52,240 nucleotides of DNA from CAYHPY01 sp964358485 (GTDB lineage: Bacteria > Elusimicrobiota > Elusimicrobia > UBA1565 > UBA9628), in NCBI GenBank assembly GCA_964358485.1, contig CAYHPY010000018.1, positions 1 through 52,240 on the forward strand. The letters are read 5' to 3'. The notes below the pieces were generated by a model. The model had not been told where the DNA came from, ran no database searches, and saw nothing but the letters and a program-made list of their open reading frames with translations. Numbering within the stretch: the stretch's first letter is position 1; every line of letters starts with the position of its first letter. The position numbers and the translations under genes are program-made. Positions 48,986-52,240 of the stretch are shown here, one piece after another.

Positions 48986-49500
48986 CCGTCCGAGCCGTCT
49001 CCCGCCCGGAGCGGACTTGGAAGGAGCAGATCTATCTCCTGGAGCTCTGGAGGGGACTCGGGGTGACCTTCCGCCATCTGTTCGTCAACCTGGCTCGCCA
49101 CGCCCTTCGCGCCCTCGGCCTTGCCGCGGAGCCCGGCGCGGTGACCATCCAATTCCCCGAGGACCCGGCCGTGCTCTCCAAGCGCGGGCGGACCCGGCAC
49201 CGCCTGCTCAAGCGCGCCGACGGGACTCCCCGCTGCACCGCCTGCATGCTCTGCGAAACGATCTGCCCGGCCAAATGCATCCGGATCACGGCCGAGGACA
49301 GCCCCGAGGTGGTCGTGGAGAAGCGCGCCAAGACCTTCGACATCGACATGGGGATGTGCGTTTTCTGCGGCTATTGCGTGGAGGCGTGCCCGGTGGACGC
49401 CATCCACATGGACTCCAACAACGTCGCCATCGCCGCGACCAGCCGCAAGGACATGATTTGGAACATCCAGGAGCTCATGGGAGACAAGAAGAAAACCTGA
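48976..49500 (+). CDS. nuoI: NADH-quinone oxidoreductase subunit I
   Basis: 174 aa from GTG 48976, overlapping nuoH by 10 nt. Two [4Fe-4S] motifs, CTACMLCETICPAKCI and CVFCGYCVEACPVDAI, hold clusters N6a and N6b. The N-terminal amphipathic part begins at VRAVSRPERTWKEQIY. Completes the fourteen nuo genes (A-N) of the window. Confidence 0.95.
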   Translation: MAITVRAVSRPERTWKEQIYLLELWRGLGVTFRHLFVNLARHALRALGLAAEPGAVTIQFPEDPAVLSKRGRTRHRLLKRADGTPRCTACMLCETICPAKCIRITAEDSPEVVVEKRAKTFDIDMGMCVFCGYCVEACPVDAIHMDSNNVAIAATSRKDMIWNIQELMGDKKKT

Positions 49501-50291
49501 TGCTTTCCCACTTTAAGCACGTCGGCCCCGCGGACATTCTCGACATGGCGCTGGTGGGGGTTTTTATCTACGCTCTCCTGCTGTGGTTCAAGAAAACCAA
49601 GGCGGCGCTGGTGGCCACCGGGATTCTCGTATTATCGGCGATCTACACGTTTTCCCGCGCCGCCGGGATGTACATGACGACCTGGATCTTCCAGGGATTT
49701 TTCGCCATCCTGATCATCGCCATCGTGGTCATTTTTCAGGAGGAACTCCGCTCCATTTTCGAGAGGATCGCCATTTGGAGCCTCCGGGCCAAGGCCGCCG
49801 CCCCGCCGACCCGGCGCGAGGTCGAGATTCTGGTCCGGGCCGTCGGCGATTTCGCGCGGGACAAGGTGGGCGCCTTGATCGTGCTTCGGGGGCTGGACCC
49901 GCTCGACCGGCACGTGGAGGGCGGCTGGAGCCTCAACGGAGATCTTTCCGAGGCCGTGCTCGAGAGCATCTTCGATTCCCACTCCCTCGGCCACGATGGG
50001 GCGGTGGTCATCGACGGGGGGAGGGTGGTCAGCTTCGGGGTCCACCTGCCGCTGTCGAAGGATTTCTCCAAGATCAACAATCTCGGCACCCGGCACACCG
50101 CCGCGTTGGGCCTGAGCGAAAGGGCCGACGCCCTAGCCCTGGTGGTCAGCGAGGAGCGCGGCACCATCTCGGTGGCGCGCAATTCCGCTCTTTCCATCAT
50201 GCCGGACCTGGCGTCCCTTCAGGCGGCCATCGAGGCCTTTTTCAAAGACAAGGCTCCCGCCCCCCGGAGGAACTTCTCCACGGCTTTTTGA
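49500..50291 (+). CDS. cdaA: diadenylate cyclase CdaA
   Basis: 263 aa. Three N-terminal membrane helices (to about residue 80), then the DAC domain with DGA at 166-168, GTRHTAALG at 196-204 and SEERG at 217-221. It makes c-di-AMP from two ATP. ATG 49500 overlaps the nuoI stop by one base, so it is translated from the nuoGHI transcript. The following gene encodes a single helix, where CdaR/YbbR usually sits. Confidence 0.95.
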   Translation: MLSHFKHVGPADILDMALVGVFIYALLLWFKKTKAALVATGILVLSAIYTFSRAAGMYMTTWIFQGFFAILIIAIVVIFQEELRSIFERIAIWSLRAKAAAPPTRREVEILVRAVGDFARDKVGALIVLRGLDPLDRHVEGGWSLNGDLSEAVLESIFDSHSLGHDGAVVIDGGRVVSFGVHLPLSKDFSKINNLGTRHTAALGLSERADALALVVSEERGTISVARNSALSIMPDLASLQAAIEAFFKDKAPAPRRNFSTAF

Positions 50292-50377
50292 CCCACAACA
50301 CCCGGGAGAAGGCCCTGGCCGCGGCCCTCTCGGCGATGCTTTGGATTTTCTTCATCGGCATCGGAGGAGGGCGGTGA
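50288..50377 (+). CDS. 29-codon single-helix ORF in the cdaR position
   Basis: TTG 50288 overlaps the cdaA stop (TTGA), and the stop TGA overlaps the GTG start of the next gene (GTGA), the same coupling used throughout the operon. The product MTHNTREKALAAALSAMLWI, ending FFIGIGGGR, is one short basic-to-hydrophobic helix. It resembles only the N-terminal membrane anchor of CdaR/YbbR proteins, which normally have extracytoplasmic YbbR repeats. A real micropeptide, a remnant, or chance are all possible; the exact frame fit favours the first two. Confidence 0.5.
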   Translation: MTHNTREKALAAALSAMLWIFFIGIGGGR

Positions 50378-51420
50378 AGCCTTCCTACCACGCGCGCAAG
50401 CTGCTGCGCGAGCTGGCCCGGCGGGGGAAAAAAATCGGCCCTCTGCTGATCCTGACCCACGACCATCCCGATCCCGATTCGATGGCCAGCGCCTGGGCCT
50501 TGGCGCATCTGGCCAAGCACCTTTGCCGCGCGCGGACCCGGATCGCTTACGGCGGGATCATCGGCCGCCTTGAAAACCGGATGATGGCCGAGTCCCTGGC
50601 TCTGCCCGCCTATCCCTTGAGGCCGGGGGAGCTCTCGGATTGGGAGCACGTGGCCTTGGTCGACACCCAGCCTCCCTTCAAGAACAACCGCTTCCCCTCC
50701 CGCCGCCGCCGCCCGGACATCATCATCGACCATCATCCCAGGCACGCCAAAACCGAGGCGGACCTGGCCCTCATCGACGAGGGGGTGGGAGCGACCTCCA
50801 CCATTTTGGCGGAGGCCCTCGTGGCCGCCGGGATTCCGGTTCCGACCCGGCTGGCCACCGCCCTGGTCTACGGCATCGGCTCGGAAACGCAGAATCTGGG
50901 GCGGGAGGCGGGGCCCCGCGACGTGAAGGCTTACCAGACCTTCTGGCCCAAGGCCAACATGAAGGCGCTTTGGAGAATTTCCTACCCGCGGCGGCCGGCG
51001 GCTTTTTTCGCCGTGCTGGCCCGGGGAATCCGCAACGCCTTCACCTGCCGCCAGGTCATCGGCGTGCATTTGGGACCGCTCTCCACCCCGGACCGGGTCG
51101 CCCAGATCGCCGACATCCTGCTGACCCATGAGAAAATGCGCTGGTCCCTGGTGAGCGGACGCTACCTGGGAAAACTGCACGTCTCCTTGAGGACGACGGA
51201 CACCGGGGGGGAGGCTGGCCGCCTGCTTCGGAGCCTGCTCGGGCAGGGCCGGGGCGGGGGCCATGGGATGATCGCCGGCGGGTCCATCGAGGTCGGGGCC
51301 GACGCCACCGAGGTCCGGTGGCGCGAGGCCGAGGATAAGTTCGTTGCGCAATTCCTGGAAAGCCAGGGGATCAAGGAAGGCGGTCCCCGGAATTATCCCT
51401 TTCGGGAGGAATCGTTTTGA
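50374..51420 (+). CDS. DHH/DHHA1-family phosphoesterase (NrnA-like)
   Basis: 348 aa from GTG 50374, with Shine-Dalgarno GGAGGAGGG immediately upstream. DHH motifs: THDHPDPDSM at 28-37, VDTQP near 94 and DHHPRH near 115; the DHHA1 C-terminal GGGHGMIAGG follows near 298. Such enzymes cleave nanoRNA, pAp, pApA or c-di-AMP. No membrane or PAS domain, so it is NrnA-like rather than GdpP. Directly downstream of cdaA it could remove c-di-AMP or pApA. Confidence 0.88.
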   Translation: MKPSYHARKLLRELARRGKKIGPLLILTHDHPDPDSMASAWALAHLAKHLCRARTRIAYGGIIGRLENRMMAESLALPAYPLRPGELSDWEHVALVDTQPPFKNNRFPSRRRRPDIIIDHHPRHAKTEADLALIDEGVGATSTILAEALVAAGIPVPTRLATALVYGIGSETQNLGREAGPRDVKAYQTFWPKANMKALWRISYPRRPAAFFAVLARGIRNAFTCRQVIGVHLGPLSTPDRVAQIADILLTHEKMRWSLVSGRYLGKLHVSLRTTDTGGEAGRLLRSLLGQGRGGGHGMIAGGSIEVGADATEVRWREAEDKFVAQFLESQGIKEGGPRNYPFREESF

Positions 51421-52139
51421 CCCCTCTGTTCCCCCCGAGGCGCTTCTCCCCGGCCGGCGCCGCGGTCGGCGTGTTGGCGGGGGGCCTGCTCCTTTTTTTC
51501 GGGGTCGGGACTCGGATGCAAGGGCCTCCCCGGCCAACCCCGGCCGACCAGGCCGTGGCCCGAAGCTCCGCCGAGGAGGCGCGGCGCGTCCAGGAAGAGA
51601 AGCAGTCCGGGGTCCATCCCGTGGTCCGGCTCTTGGACTCGCGCTTCAACCCCGACGCCCCCGATTTCCTATGGAACAACGAGCGGGAGACCTTGCTCCG
51701 CCAGATCGCGGCCTCGCCGGAGGCGACGCGGCCCGGGGCCTCAGCCGCCCTGTGGGCCGCGCTCCGGGACGGGCGGATGGAGGCCGGGGCGGTCCTCTGG
51801 CAGTTGGAGGCCGACCCGAAGATCCTGGATTTTTTGGCCCAATCCTTCGAGGATCCCCAATATTCCCATCTTAGGGACCCTGCGGCCTTCGTCCTGGGCT
51901 GGATCCGGGAGGAGCGCGTGCTGGACGTCCTCTGGAAACAGCTTCGGGTGGCCCAGGAGGAGGAGGATCCCTATGGGCAGGTGTCCTTGGCCCGGGCCAT
52001 CGGCCGCATCCGCCGGGATGTGCGCGCCCGCCAGATCCTGGAGAAGATCGGCCGCCTTCCGGCCCCGGAGGGACGCCAAGGCGAACTGGACCGCTCGCCC
52101 GGCGCCCTGGCCGAGGCGGCGCTCAAGGACCTCGAGTAG
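51417..52139 (+). CDS. membrane-anchored HEAT-like repeat protein of unknown function
   Basis: 240 aa from TTG 51417 (TTGA overlap). N-terminal hydrophobic anchor (AGAAVGVLAGGLLLFFGVG), then a helical repeat region from about residue 60 in which pairs such as PAAFVLGWIREERVLDVLWK and GQVSLARAIGRIRRDVRARQ recall HEAT/PBS repeats. Last gene of the nuoG-cdaA run; function unknown. Downstream (52195-52216) is an 8-bp hairpin without a T-run, and 52140-52240 contains no gene that I can see. Confidence 0.6.
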   Translation: MTPLFPPRRFSPAGAAVGVLAGGLLLFFGVGTRMQGPPRPTPADQAVARSSAEEARRVQEEKQSGVHPVVRLLDSRFNPDAPDFLWNNERETLLRQIAASPEATRPGASAALWAALRDGRMEAGAVLWQLEADPKILDFLAQSFEDPQYSHLRDPAAFVLGWIREERVLDVLWKQLRVAQEEEDPYGQVSLARAIGRIRRDVRARQILEKIGRLPAPEGRQGELDRSPGALAEAALKDLE

Positions 52140-52240
52140 CCGGCGGCCGGGACGCTAGGCCGGCCGTCCTGATAGCCCCTGAAGTAGGCCGGCACAGCGG
52201 GGCTGCCGCCCCGCTGATATAGACGAGCCCTGTCAAAGCC

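Noticed and set aside
52195..52216. Intrinsic terminator at the window end
   Set aside because: 8-bp stem but no T-run follows on either strand; kept only as a note.

Overview
This is a GC-rich, gene-dense bacterial chromosome segment. Most neighbouring genes overlap by 4 bases (ATGA, GTGA or TTGA), and GTG/TTG starts are common. There are no phage genes, transposase genes, CRISPR arrays or rRNA genes. The lineage cannot be fixed from sequence alone. A short type IV pilin with the N-terminus GFTLIELMIVVAIIGILAAI, methylmalonyl-CoA chemistry, ResB/CcsA (system II) cytochrome c maturation and a 14-subunit complex I suggest a free-living, respiring member of a deep phylum. Elusimicrobiota is my best guess, held weakly.

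Layout. (1) 1-2208: the end of a PilB/GspE ATPase, a GAF + HD-GYP protein, then the B12-binding subunit of methylmalonyl-CoA mutase. (2) 1702-6066: a propionyl/methylmalonyl-CoA operon (mutase small subunit, MeaB GTPase, epimerase, carboxyltransferase) ending in malate dehydrogenase. (3) 6063-9666: type III pantothenate kinase, an outer-membrane-type protein and a membrane-bound spermidine-synthase-like protein. (4) 9659-18052: envelope and pilus region with three PMT/TMTC-like membrane proteins plus one related membrane protein of unknown function, SmpB, tRNA-Leu, a pilin with its own promoter and terminator, prepilin peptidase and tRNA-Ser. (5) 18071-30565: mixed housekeeping and accessory genes: REC-histidine kinase, small-molecule kinase, IMPase-like phosphatase, sarcosine/dimethylglycine dehydrogenase-like flavoprotein, serine hydrolase, a 36-bp inverted-repeat (MITE-like) element, aspartyl protease, acyltransferase, a REC-MBL fusion, lytic transglycosylase, a flippase-like membrane protein, and a 10-N assembly gap. 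(6) 30589-49500: complex I in the unusual order JKLMN-ABCDEF, then an opposite-strand block (lipoprotein, ResB, CcsA; separate REC and MBL genes; a membrane-anchored protein), then GHI. (7) 49500-52139: a c-di-AMP cassette (CdaA, a 29-codon one-helix ORF, DHH/DHHA1 phosphoesterase) and a HEAT-like protein.

How it may work together. Succinyl-CoA/propionyl-CoA interconversion and malate dehydrogenase feed NADH to complex I, and ResB/CcsA mature c-type cytochromes for the same respiratory chain. The HD-GYP protein beside PilB and the CdaA/DHH pair suggest two cyclic dinucleotide systems. The most distinctive observations are: (a) about eleven gene starts carry a -10-like hexamer only 4-9 nt upstream, which implies many leaderless mRNAs; (b) a REC-MBL two-domain regulator occurs fused at one locus and as overlapping separate genes at another; (c) the gene between cdaA and the DHH gene is reduced to a single transmembrane helix; (d) NuoF lacks the usual acidic residue of its GEETAL motif.
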